64,000 nt of DNA from Lonicera japonica. Lineage: Eukaryota; Streptophyta; Magnoliopsida; Dipsacales; Caprifoliaceae. Numbering within the stretch: the stretch's first letter is position 1; every line of letters begins with the position of its first letter. The stretch spans positions 25,327,839 to 25,391,838 of the forward strand of contig CM038465.1 in assembly GCA_021464415.1 (NCBI GenBank), in the 5' to 3' direction. Below, one piece after another: positions 11,885 through 22,822 of this stretch. The notes under the pieces are model-generated. The model was not told where the DNA came from, did no database searches, and saw only the letters and a list, made by a program, of their open reading frames with translations. Position numbers and translations under genes: made by a program.

Positions 11885-13177
11885 GTGGAAAATTTTATTC
11901 TAGATCACCCTTCCGGGCTTATGCCCGGAAATTTGTACATTGATCTTCGCATAAGTCCACCAAGAGGCCAACCACTACCAAGACATCCTAATCCTTCACC
12001 TACTCCTTCCGAAATGGCTGACGAGGAAAATGAATCAAATACCGGAGAAAATAATAATCACGATCCTCCGGTTCGAACAATGAGGGATTATCTTCAACCA
12101 CCTCGGACGACCTCTAATTCTTGCATCATTCTCCCCACCGAACAAGCGGGAACATTCTCTTTCAAGCCAGGTATGCTTCAACATATCCCCTCTTTTCATG
12201 GTATGGAATCTGAAAATCCGTACTTACATTTGAAAGATTTCGATGAAGTTTGCTCCACGTTTTGTGAGGCAAACACCAATGAGGAAGTAATGCGTTTAAA
12301 ACTTTTTCCTTTCTCCTTAAAAGATAAAGGAAAAATATGGTTGAATGCTCTAAGACCGCAATCTATTCGGTCTTGGCAAGTACTTCAATCAGAGTTTTTG
12401 AAAAAATTATTTCCCGTCCATCGGACCAACGCTTTAAGAAGGGCAATATCCAATTTTTCGCCAAAAGAAAATGAAAGTTTTTACAAGTGTTGGGAAAGAT
12501 ACAAGGAACTTTTAAACGCATGTCCTCACCATGGCCACGAAACATGGAGCCTTGTAAGCTATTTTTACGAATCTCTTACTCCCAAAATGCGTACATTTGT
12601 AGAGACCATGTGTAATGGTCAATTTTTGAGTAAAAGTCCCGAGGAGGCCTTGTTGTATTTTGATGAATTGGCAGAAGGTGCCCAAAATTGGAACACCTAT
12701 ACCAAGGAACCTAAGGCCAAATCTCTGGGAAAGGGTGGGTTGTACCAAATATCCAATGATGATGACATGGGGGTAAGGTTGTTCCAATTGTCTAAGAAGG
12801 TAGAGGCCTTAGAGACAAACAAGCTTAGAGATATCAATGTAGTATCATCAAGTCAATTGTGTGTCATTTGTGAAAAGTTGGGGCATTCCACGGAGGAGTG
12901 TCACACAATCCCGGCCTTCAAAGAAGTTCTCCAAAGCCCCTCACAAGTGAATGCCACGAACTCGTATCCTAGACCACACAATGATCCATTTTCTCAAAGG
13001 TACAATGAAGGGTGGAAAAATCATCCTAACTTTAGTTGGGGGGAAATCAAAATGCTCATCAAAATGCAAATCCAAACTCCTACCAACAAAGGCCACCTCC
13101 ACCTCAAAACAACTCTTTTGGCCAAACCAACCCAAACCCAAATTCAAATTTGGAGTCTCTTTTGCGGCAATTTATAG
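11885..13177 (+). pseudogene. gag: Athila-1 gag (capsid/nucleocapsid), frameshifted from pol
   Basis: This is the structural polyprotein that would form virus-like particles in the cytoplasm. The open frame begins with GTG at 11,885; the first in-frame ATG is 11,921, so a usable product would start there or from a now mutated ATG. Counting from 11,885, a retrotransposon gag domain covers about residues 95-260 (conserved LKDKGKIWL and SFYKCWERYKELL). A CX2CX4HX4C zinc knuckle lies at residues 326-339. In this group gag and pol are normally one frame. Here the frame switches at a run of six G's at 13,038-13,043, and about 45 residues of wrong-frame sequence follow before the stop. The frame just downstream, offset by one base, continues the expected N/Q/P-rich linker. 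Confidence 0.9.
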
Positions 13178-16164
13178 ATAAGACTAATAGAGAGGTTAGT
13201 GATTTGAAAACCCAAATGTCCAAACTCACAACCGCGTTGTCCACCCAAGAAAAAGGAAAATTTCTATCCCAAGCCTTAGCCAATCCCCGAGGCCAATCTT
13301 TAGTGATCAATGAGGGTGAATCAAGTGAAAATGTTGAGGAGTTAAAATCTATCACCATCCTTAGGAGTGGGAAAGAGATTGACAAAACTATAATTCCTAA
13401 GGCCAAAAAGCCGGTGGACATAGCCGAGTCAAGTCAAGTTGAGGAGATCACCTTAGAAGAGAGAATGAGGGAAGAAGAGAAAGTTGGAAAAGAGGATTTA
13501 GAGAAAATCAAGAATAGTATCAAAGTCCCTTTTCCCGAAAGGTTAAATCAACCTCCTAAGGAAAATCGAAACACCGAAATTCTTGATGTGTTTAGGCAAG
13601 TCATGATCAACATTCCATTGCTTGACGCGGTCAAGCAAATACCTTTATATGCTAAGTTTCTCAAAGATTTGTGTACCACAAAAAGAAGGTTGAATGTTAA
13701 GAAAAAAGCATTTATGACAGAGCAAGTGAGCTCTATCATGCAAGGCACTCGTATTCCAAAATTCAAAGATCCCAGTTGCCCAACCATTTCATGTTTAATT
13801 GGCAATTGTCGCATAAAAAATGCTTTCCTTGATTTGGGAGCTAGTGTTAATGTGCTTCCTTTTTCGGTGTACCAACAATTGGGGTTAGGAGAGTTGAAAC
13901 CCACCAAAGTGACGATTCAATTAGCGGATCGCTCCGTTAAGATACCGAGAGGGATAATAGAGGATGTTCTTGTACAAATTGATAAATTCTACTTTCTCGT
14001 TGATTTCATTGTTCTTGATATGCAACCGGTAACAAATCCCGCTAATGAAATTCTTGTCATTTTAGGAAGACCATTTCTTGCCACATCTAATGCCATCATT
14101 AATTGCAAGAATGGAATTGTTAAATTAGCTTTTGGAAACATGACTCTTGAGCTAAACGTGTTCTCTTTAAGCAAACAACAAAATGATTTTGATGAAGAAA
14201 GTGAACATGTGAACATGATAGAGTCATTAGTCGAAGATCATTTTAATAATACTTACGATTTGGATTCAAAGGAAGAGAATCTAACCACTTCCAATGAATT
14301 CAATGAGTGTTTGCAAGTGTTTTCCTTACTTGATGATAAGGTTCAAGATCCGAAGGAGCAAAAGGGGAGCACATCCGATCCAACACTAAAGCTTGAGGGA
14401 CAAATGGAGCTCAAGCCATTGCCAAGCAACTTGAAGTACGTTTTCCTAGGTGCTTCCAGAACCTACCCTGTGGTAATCTCTTCCGAACTCTCAAAAGAGC
14501 AAGAGGTGAGGTTGGTAAGTATGCTTAATAAACATAAGAAAGCTTTTGGTTGGACACTAGCTGACCTCCAAGGGATTAATCCTATAATTTTCACTCACAA
14601 AATTCACTTGGAGGAAAATGCTAAACCATCTACACAATTTCAACGCCGCTTGTACCCAAATATGCAAGAAGTTGTAAGAAATGAGGTATTGAAATTGCTA
14701 GATGCAAAAATCATTTATCCAATCTCCGATAGCAAATGGGTGAGTCCAACCCAAGTTGTACCAAAGAAATCCAGGCTTACAGTAGTAAAAAATGAACAAA
14801 ATGAATTAATACCCCAAAGAGTCACCACCGGGTGGCGCTTGTTCATTGACTACCGTAAGCTTAATGAAGTAACACGTAAAGATCATTTCCCGCTCCCATT
14901 TTTGGACCAAACACTCGAAAGAGTAGCCGGGCATGAATTTTACGCGTTCTTAGATGGATTCTCTGGGTACAACCAAATTGAGATTGATTTAAATGATCAA
15001 GAGAAAACCACCTTCACATGCCCCTTTGGTACCTTTGTATATCGAAGGATGCCATTTGGGTTGTGCAATGCACCAGCAACCTTTCAAAGGTGCATGCTAA
15101 GTATCTTTAGCGACATGGTGGAAAAGACCTTAGAGGTATTTATGGATGACTTTACCGTTTACGGTAAGTCATTCGATAATTGTTTGTTGAATGTTGAGCA
15201 GGTTTTAGAAAGGTGCATTGAGAAACAACTTATTCTTAATTGGGAGAAATGTCATTTCATGGTGACAAAGGGCATTGTCTTAGGGCACATTATTTCGGAG
15301 AAGGGAATCGAAGTTGACAAGGCAAAAATTGAAATTATCTCAAAGCTCCCCACCCCCAAGTCAATCAAGGATGTTCGCTCATTCTTGGGGCATGCCGGAT
15401 TCTACCGAAGGTTCATTCAAAATTTTAGCACCATTGCTAAACCCATGTGCAAGTTGCTTTTGAAAAATGCCCCATTTGAATGGACTAAGGAATGTGAAGA
15501 AGCCTTTGTAAAACTCAAGCACATGCTCACTACCGCACCCATCATGCAAACCCCCGATTGGAGTTTTCCATTCGAACTCATGTGCGATGCAAGCGATTAC
15601 GCCGTGGGGGCGGTCCTCGGCCAAAGAAAGGACAAAAAGCCCGGGGTCATTTACTATACGAGCCGAACTCTCAATGAGACTCAAATGAACTACACCACCA
15701 CCGAGAAAGAACTCTTGGCTATTGTGTTTGCCCTCGATAAATTTCGGTCCTACCTCATTGGGTCACCTATTGTCATTTTCACCGATCATGCGGCCCTCAA
15801 GTATCTTTTCACAAAGAAAGATGCAAAGCCAAGGCTTCTAAGATGGATTCTTCTCCTACAAGAATTCAATATTTTTATAAAGGATAAGAAGGGTGTCGAA
15901 AATATGGTGGCGGATCATTTATCTCGCCTTTCATTCACCGACCACATTGAAGAGAGTGCTATTAAAGACTCTTTTCCGGATGAGCAACTATTCATAATTT
16001 CTTCTTCACCATGGTATGCCAATATCGTGAACTATCTTGTCACCGGAAAGATGCCAAGCCATTGGAATGTCCAAGATCGAAGGAAATTCTTGTCCGAGGT
16101 CAACCGTTTCTATTGGGATGACCCATACTTGTTCAAGTATGGGTCGGATCAAATCATTCGATGA
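13036..16164 (+). pseudogene. pol: Athila-1 pol: protease, reverse transcriptase, RNase H and start of integrase
   Basis: This open frame continues gag after the frameshift; its apparent start is a TTG inside the former joint frame, not a true initiator. In order: a Q/N/P-rich linker; an aspartic protease with FLDLGASVNVLP (catalytic Asp codon at 13,831); reverse transcriptase from about 14,840, with DYRKLNEVTRKDHFPLP, MPFGLCNAPATFQ and the catalytic FMDD at 15,139-15,150; and RNase H starting at CDASDYAVGAVLGQ (Asp codon 15,586), with TEKELLAIVFA and FTDHAALKYLF. The frame ends in TGA at 16,162, at the start of the integrase zinc-finger region. Because the same frame continues with recognisable integrase sequence, this stop is a mutation. 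The catalytic residues of PR, RT and RNase H all look intact. Confidence 0.93.
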
Positions 16165-17294
16165 TGTATTCCCAATGACGAGTTCGAAAAAGTTCTAAGC
16201 TTTTGCCATAATGAAGCTTGTGGTGGACATTTCTCGGCCAAAAAGACGGCCGCCAAGATCTTGCAAAGTGGCCTTTATTGGCCAACATTGTTCAAAGATG
16301 CCTACCAACATTGCAAATCTTGCCCGAGATGTCAAATGTTAGGAGGGATTACAAGAAAAAGCATGATGCCGCTTAATCCAATCTTGGTGAAGTGTTCGAT
16401 TGTTGGGGAATCGATTTCATGGGACCATTCCCATCCTTTTTCGGTAACCTTTATATTTTAGTGGCAGTTGATTTTGTTTCCAAGTGGGTAGAGGCCCAAG
16501 CTTGCAAGAAAAATGATCACAAAGTGGTGATCTGATTTTTAAAAGAAAATATTCTTGCAAGGTTTGGCACTCCTAAAGCGATTATAAGCGATGGTGGTAC
16601 TCATTTTTGCAATAAACCTTTTGAATCTTTAATGCAAAAATATGGGGTAAATCACAAAGTATCACTCGCTTATTATCCGCAAACCAATGGCCAAGCCGAA
16701 CTTGCCAATAGGGAGATAAAGCAAATTCTTGAAAAGACGATAAATCCAAATCGCAAGGATTGGTCATTGCATCTTAACAATGCACTTTGGGCTTACCGTA
16801 CGGCTTTTAAAACAATTTTAGGAATGTCTCCCTATAGGATAGTATATGGCAAGCCTTGCCATCTTCCCGTTGAGTTGGAACATAGATCATTTTGGACAAT
16901 TAAAATGATGAATTTTGATATTGAAAATGTCGGAAGCAATTGAAAGTTACAACTTGAGGAGTTGGAGGAATTAAGGAGGGATGCATACCAAAATGCTAAG
17001 ATAAGCAAAGAACGTGCAAAAATTTTTCATGATAAATCTATTTTAAGAAAATAATTTAAACTCGGGCACAAAGTTCTAGTTTATGACACGCATTTGCATC
17101 TCTTCCCGAGAAAGCTGAAATCACGTTGGACCGGCCCATACATTGTTTGACATGTATTCCCTTTTGGGGCCGTGAATGTTGAGGATCCAAAAATCGGCTT
17201 TGTGTTCAAAGTGAACGGACAACGTCTTAAGCCATTTTTGGAATTCCCACCTCAAGAGGAGTCCACCACTCTTGAAGATCCGACCTATACCTAA
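16165..17294 (+). pseudogene. pol: Athila-1 integrase remnant with several stops and a frameshift
   Basis: Integrase would insert the cDNA into host chromatin. The HHCC zinc finger is readable (CHNEACGGHF, then CKSCPRCQ, about 16,205-16,335). The core follows with DFVSKW and the motif ISDGGTHF, then [18 protein letters not shown] frameshift of minus one (modulo three) occurs near 16,387. In-frame stops follow at 16,533 (TGA), 16,941 (TGA), 17,052 (TAA) and 17,148 (TGA). The C-terminal part still reads RWTGPYIV, then FPFGAVNVEDP and GQRLKPFLE, and ends at TAA 17,292-17,294. Three of the four stops here, plus the one at 16,162, are TGA where related elements usually have Arg. Confidence 0.9.
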
Positions 17295-18539
17295 CAAGCA
17301 TAGGTGTTGTTTGTATATAATTTTTACTTTTATAAAAAAAAAAGAGAAAAAAAAATTTGTTTTATTTTCTTTCCTTCTTTTTTGGGTTCGATTTGATAAA
17401 CATGACATTACGATTGAAATATGATTGCAATGCATGCATGTTATGTTTTATCTAATTCTAACCCGTTTGTTTTTGTTAGTGTGTACATATAGTAATTTTG
17501 CTTTGAAAAATAGCTCTCTTTTCCTCATGAAAATCGAAAAGCCAAATGGGAGACTGCCAATTTCTCGTTCTCTTCACATTGAGGACAATGCGTTCTTCAA
17601 GTTGGGGGGTAATGTACTTAATTAATGGCTTTTTAATGTACTTAAACTTTAATGGCTTTTCAATTTCAGAATTTTTCATGTGTTTAGAGCTTAAAAAAAA
17701 ATTTAAAGTTTGAAAAATGATGAATAAAAAAAAATAAAAAAAATTGATGATGATTGGTTCATTAGCTATTGGCATGAATTCCTTGATCTAGATAGAATTT
17801 TGAGTGATAATCTACCTTGCTTTACTTCAATTAGATTCATGACCATAGAAACGTTCCTTAAAATGTGTAAATACTTCAAGTAGAGAAATTCTTTCGTAAC
17901 ACTTAGAGTAATTTTTATTTTGTGAAGAGGGAATTCTTGTCCAAAAATGATGAAAGTTTTTTCGAAAAGATCCTCCAATAGAGAGGACAAATGCATGGCA
18001 CTTTGAAAAACTTGGATGACTTTTAATCCTAATATTGACTTAAAGCTTCACTTGACTAAATCATAAATCTCTTTGTCTAATATTATGGATAGGTAAAGGT
18101 TACCATATGGGAAATGGTGAATAGCTTCCTTCAAGCTTAATAAATAAGCATAAAATGTCAAATTTTATATAGGGAGTCTGCTGCCCCCTATAGAGATGAA
18201 AACCGCCTTGAACTAATTTAGCGAAAATTCCAAGAAAATATAAGAAAAGTGCTTAGAAATGGACAAAATTTGAAACTTTCGTTTTTGAAGGAAATTCCTC
18301 TTCCATCTCTAATGATCAATACTCTTTGTGTTTAAATGGGAATTTTACTAATATAAGGCTTAGCATGTGATTAAAGGGAAGTATGAATTAAGTTTCTAAA
18401 GGAGATAAGCAATTTAGATAGTCATTCAAAACCCACAAGTCTAGAAATAGTGATAGTAATGTCATAAGCTTTGCAAATTGAACTTTTTGAAATCATCATT
18501 CTCGTCATTCACCATGATCAAACTTTTGATGTTTGTAGG
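17295..18539 (+). other. Athila-1 non-coding 3' domain, first part
   Basis: This follows pol and carries no long frame. It includes the block 'cattgaggacaatgcgttc' followed by 'aagttggggggt' (about 17,578-17,610) and 'gctgccccctatagagatga' near 18,180. Related sequence occurs in reverse in Athila-2 (41,590-42,180), so this region is shared between two Athila families although neither shows an ORF in it. It resumes after the nested solo LTR at 20,300. Confidence 0.75.
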
Positions 18540-20294
18540 TGTGAGAATCCGCAAATGCGACCCCCCGAGTCTCGTCCCCGTTCGTTGGGCGTTTGAAACG
18601 TCGGAAAGGATCCCGTCGTTCCATTTGCTTGGAGTTTGTTTTGATAATTCATATCGGGTGTCCCTACGTCTATTCTAGATGCAAAGGGGTTCGTTCAGAG
18701 TCGCCAGTACGTTTTACGAGAAAACGGACAAAAAGGTTGTGTAAGGGAAAAGGTTACATATTAGCCTTTCTTTACACGTTTGTTTGCGAAACCAAGATTC
18801 TATAAGGTTCGGGAACTATATTACGGTTTGGGAAGGTGTTAAGCACCCATTCCGCCCTTTCGGTCTTTAGTGGATTTATATGTTTATTCTATGTTGAAAA
18901 ACTTGGATGCTTTTATTGACAGTTTACTACTTTTCAAATGAAAACCCTAATTTCTGGGGGAAAACGGGAAAGGGATAGAAACCTTTGTGTTCCGAGATCC
19001 GGTGTTTTTATTATTGAAAGATGTAAATACAAATGACAAAAAAACCTTTTATTTTGAAAGAGTATCCCGTATTATTTCCTCAGATAATGACGGTTTTCTC
19101 GTGTTGTGATTACTTTTGTAAAAGTTCGGATCTTGTATTGGAACTAATTTAATGTGGAATTAGAACTCTTGAGGAGAGTTATCAGACACGTCGCAGTCTA
19201 TAGAGAAGACAGGATATGTTGATTTTTATTCCTAGATAAGTCTTATCAGTCCAGGTTTTGAAAACATAATTTTATATGGACGATAGTCTACTTACTCTTC
19301 TGGTTTTGCAAATGGTTTTATCAGGGTCTTTTATTTTGAAGATGGTAGACTATTTATAACTTGGCAATAAGTTTATTCAAATAAAACGTGGACAAAACAA
19401 CATAAATAAAACAAGTACACAGACAAACCTGATTTTCCAGCGCGTTAGGAACCTAGCATACACAGACAAACGAATTCTAAAAGTTTACAATAAAACTAAT
19501 ATGCAAATGTTTAATTACTAGAAGAGACTTTATTTACCTTCCCGACGAGAATAATAAGAAAGAGAATATAATACGGCAGAGAGATCTTCGGCGATAATAA
19601 TCGTCTCCTTCTTCAGATATTTCCGAGAATTCGATTCCCGAGACTGGACACGTCGAGTGTCGAGAATAGATTCAATCTCTTCAGAAATAAGACGATAATC
19701 GAAAATGCTTGTTGCTATTTTCTGCACTAAAACTGCTATTTTTTCTCTCTGTTTTCGGGTGTTTTTGGCTCTGATTTTGCCCCAATGTTGCTGTCTAGAA
19801 CCCATGGGGGTGCTGGCCTATTTATAGTGTCGAAAGGGCATATGTCGCGCGACATTTGGCAATATGTCGCGCGACATGTCCCTGGAAAGTGGGTATGTCG
19901 CGCGACATTTGGCAATATGTCGCGCGACAATCTTGACTGTCGCGCGACACTTACTTTAATGATGATTTTGACTCAGTGCTGAGGCAGAAAGTGGTGTGGT
20001 GGGGGATTGTCGCGCGACATGTTCCTGAAAGGGGTTGAATGTCGCGCGACATACTGCTTTAATGATGATTCTGACTCACTGCTGAGTCAGAAAGTGGAAT
20101 GGTGGGGGATTGTCGCGCGACATGTTCCCCATAAAGTGGGATTGTCGTGCGACATTTCGCTTAAAAACAGGTTTGTTTGGCCAACAGACGCTTTCGGGGT
20201 AGTCTTGGGTGTTCGGGTGGGTCCCGGACTTTGAAAACAGTATTTTCGAAGGTCGTTAGGGTTCTTGCGGGGGTTACGGATCGGGGTGTCTACA
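18540..20294 (-). mobile_element. Nested solo LTR (1,755 bp), TSD GTAGG, rich in a 12-bp palindrome
   Basis: The flanks are GTAGG (18,535-18,539) and GTAGG (20,295-20,299). The uninterrupted site can be seen in Athila-2 (around 41,260, minus strand), where the same 3' domain runs straight through 'tttgcaggtatcat'. Read on the minus strand the insert begins TGTAGACACCCCG and ends GGATTCTCACA, the TG...CA form of an LTR. A TATAAATA box lies at 19,826-19,819 (minus). A TGGCGACTCTG-type stretch (about 18,690-18,705) recalls leader regions of Tat/Ogre-type elements, but lineage is tentative. No internal region or second LTR is present. Confidence 0.75.
19843..20154. repeat. Nine copies of palindrome TGTCGCGCGACA
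   Basis: Eight exact copies start at 19,843, 19,865, 19,896, 19,918, 19,938, 20,008, 20,040 and 20,111. A ninth at 20,143 has one mismatch. Part of the block is a tandem duplication of about 103 bp (near 19,953-20,055 and 20,056-20,158, 'ctttaatgatgatt' onward). Each site has four CpG dinucleotides, nearly all preserved in an otherwise AT-rich window. On the minus strand the cluster lies just upstream of the TATAAATA box. Confidence 0.95.
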
Positions 20295-20299
20295 GTAGG

Positions 20300-20457
20300 T
20301 ATCATCACTATAAACCTTCACGAGATACAACTCGTCTTCTAGGGGAACTTAGGAGTTCAAAGGCTTAATGCATGTGCTAAATGCATTTTCGGATATTATA
20401 CATAGCTATTTTTATTTTGCTTGCTAAGGGACTAGCAAGAGATAAGTCGGGGGGAGT
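20300..20457 (+). other. Athila-1 3' domain, remainder, and polypurine tract
   Basis: The 3' non-coding domain resumes here and ends in GTCGGGGGGAGT immediately before the right LTR. The G-rich tract (20,449-20,456) is the plus-strand primer. Confidence 0.85.
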
Positions 20458-22220
20458 TGATAAACGCTTAATATTGTCATTTATACGCTCATTTTCGGAG
20501 TTGTTTGACGCGTTTATTTCTCTAAAACTACTCGGTTTGCCAACTTATTTCGCGATTAGTCTCGTAGCACTTTTGTATTTAACAATGCTTGGAAAGGCAC
20601 ATTTTTGTGTTTATTTTGGTGTCTTTAGATTTCAAGAAATATTGTATTTAATACAATAGTGGAATTTTCCATGGAGAAAAGGAATTCAAGAAAGTGGAAG
20701 TCTCCTTGTCCATGTGATAAAAGAAAGAAAGTGGAAGTCTCCATGTGATTAAAGAGCATCCAAGAAAGTGGAAGTCTCCATGACCATGTGATTAAAGAGA
20801 GAAAGTGGAATTGTCCATGTGATTAAAGAGTATCCAAGTAGTGGAATTCTCCACCAAAAATAAAAAAAGCATTGTTTATTTTTGGCATCCAACACAACTC
20901 TCCTATTTATAGTCTTCATTGTTGCTTTAGAGAGAGTACTTTTTTTACTTCTCATTTTCTTAATTTATAGAGAGCTTGTAATAGTTTTTTTCTAGAGAGA
21001 GAAATGGAGTTTACTTTTATAATTCTTGTCTCTACATTTATTATGGTGTAAATTTCTTTGCTAAGGCTAAAAGATGAAATTTGCAATGCATTAATTATGT
21101 AAGTTCAATTCTCATTCCATTGTTAGTATTGTTAAATACCTTTTGAATCCTTCATCTTCTCCATTTTTTCAACCATTCATAAGCTAGTAAGATAATTTTC
21201 ATATGATGATTTGACTTTGTATGCCTTGTATACATAGATCTCAAGCATTAATGAGAAAATGATACACTTGTGTATTTCTTACTAGCCTATGTCCATTCTT
21301 TCTTTGAATAAGATACTTTTCATTGCCAAGCATGATTAGTCTTTGAATATTCATAGAAACATCATAAATTTGAGATTTTAATCTTTAAATACTTTAATGA
21401 TATGTTGAGTGCTTTCTACACTTTATCTGATTTTAAGACTCATCATCTTCTTAGTTAAAGTGTTGCCAAAGAGGATCTTTTAAATTTATGTCATAAACAA
21501 CTTCATTAATCATTTTAAGGATTCAATTTGTATTTATCAAATAAGTCTATATAGGACGGTTTGACCTCCACCTAGACCTCCCAATCTTAAACAAATGAAA
21601 TGTTATGATTTATCGAGCTAAACTCCTTGTAGTTGGCCATTTTCATAATCAAGTCATTTGCCTAGGGGAAACTAACAATGAGTTCTTAAATTCCTAGTTT
21701 AAATTTATGCCTTTTTTTTGTGTATTTTAAGTTTGAATCTTGGTTGATATTATATGGGAATGGGTTGCACTTGCTTCACACCCTTTGTCACAAGATAAAA
21801 ATGAGAGATACACTTGTGTTGATATTTGCTTACACCCTTTCTGTATATGGCATTTATATGGGAATGTGTTGCTTTTGCTTCACACCCTTTTGCTTAGAAA
21901 TGGGTAAAATATTCAACACTTAGGAATTGCATTAAGAACTTTGAATGAGATTGCTTTTACTTAACTTTGCAAAACAAATTAATTCTATAATGCCTTAGCC
22001 TTTTCTCATCTATTTTTACATCATTTTAATTTTTATTGCAAGACTTTAAAATCAACAACTAAAATCAACCAATCAAATTCTCTTAAAGAAAGCCTTGGAC
22101 TCGTAATCACCACATCTTCTTTCCGACTATCCTTGTGGTTCGACACTTGGACTTACCAAGTATTATAACTTGACAACCTGCACTTGGGTACCTTAGCACG
22201 GAAGTATTTTCGGCGCGTCA
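20458..22220 (+). repeat. Athila-1 right (3') LTR, full length
   Basis: It begins TGATAAACGC and ends GGCGCGTCA. It contains the 21,030-21,630 segment missing from the left LTR. The degenerate 40-50 bp minisatellite is at 20,667-20,855 and the TATA-like 'ctatttatag' near 20,903. The flank at 22,221-22,225 is the target duplication TTTTC. Confidence 0.95.
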
Positions 22221-22450
22221 TTTTCCTATCTTATTACCAATACTACCCAAATTAATACAAGTTTATAATTTTGTACAGCATACATATTTCTGGCTGAAAT
22301 AAAGTACATATTTTGAAATATCTTTTTCAAAAGTACTGTAAAAAAAGAGATTTGATGAATATATAGTAACCAAAAATTTTATCATTGTCTTTCTTTCTTC
22401 TTTTAACATTTTTTTTAATTGAAATAATAAATGGCGTTTCAAAATAACCA
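22221..22450. repeat. Local dispersed repeat D, copy 4 (right half)
   Basis: It continues the repeat interrupted by Athila-1. It matches the 3' part of copy 2 (7,380-7,600), including 'gcatacatatttc' and 'gatttgatgaatatatagt'. Confidence 0.65.
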
Positions 22451-22822
22451 AGGAGGTTTTAGGTCCGTCGCCTCCTTTTAGGTCCGCTTGTTTACATACC
22501 AACCGATAATATTGTTGAAGTGTCACAATATAAGTACTGCAATAGTAACGAGACAATATTAGTTCAAAATGATAATGATGTCAAAACTGAAATTAAATTA
22601 ATGATATCGAAGTCAAAGAAATTTTCTATTGTTTTGGACACCAATCAAAACAATTTTACCATTAGTATTATCATTGGTGAGGAGAGAATGAATTAACATG
22701 CATGGATGTAAAGAGCCATTTTGATTTTAATTGCCTAAATTGTAAACCTTTCAAAATATAATGATTTACAATAACAACAAATAATAGTATACTATTATTA
22801 AGCTTATATAACCAACATTTTG

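Larger units (their letters stand above)
10592..22220 (+). mobile_element. Athila-1: Ty3/Gypsy Athila-type LTR retrotransposon, nearly full length
   Basis: The element has two LTRs (TG...CA), a tRNA-Asp-type primer site, gag, pol in the order protease, reverse transcriptase, RNase H, integrase, a long non-coding 3' domain, a polypurine tract and a perfect 5-bp target duplication TTTTC (10,587-10,591 and 22,221-22,225). The PBS, the DLGAS protease motif and the long 3' domain are typical of the Athila/Calypso group. The LTRs are 1,161 and 1,763 bp; the left has an internal deletion. Outside that gap they differ at roughly 2% of sites by eye, so the insertion is fairly young, yet gag-pol already has two frameshifts and five in-frame stops. 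A solo LTR is nested at 18,540-20,294. No envelope-like frame was found. Confidence 0.95.

Noticed and set aside
13036..13046. Programmed minus-one ribosomal frameshift site between gag and pol
   Set aside because: The heptamer phase is wrong for a standard slippery site, and relatives encode gag-pol in one frame. Kept only as a check of the homopolymer.
19530..19805. 91-residue basic minus-strand frame in the solo LTR
   Set aside because: It lies in the presumed transcribed leader of the LTR, with no known domain; a chance frame is likelier.
19843..20154. CRISPR-like array (regular short repeats)
   Set aside because: Spacing is irregular (20-71 bp), the spacers are partly duplicated, and the context is a plant LTR.
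19843..20154. Auxin-response everted repeats
   Set aside because: The TGTC half-sites are abutted by GC with no spacer; known ARF pairs need about 7-8 bp between hexamers.
17295..20457. Envelope-like third ORF of Athila elements
   Set aside because: No frame over about 100 residues, no signal peptide or membrane segment that fits; the region is non-coding and interrupted by a solo LTR.
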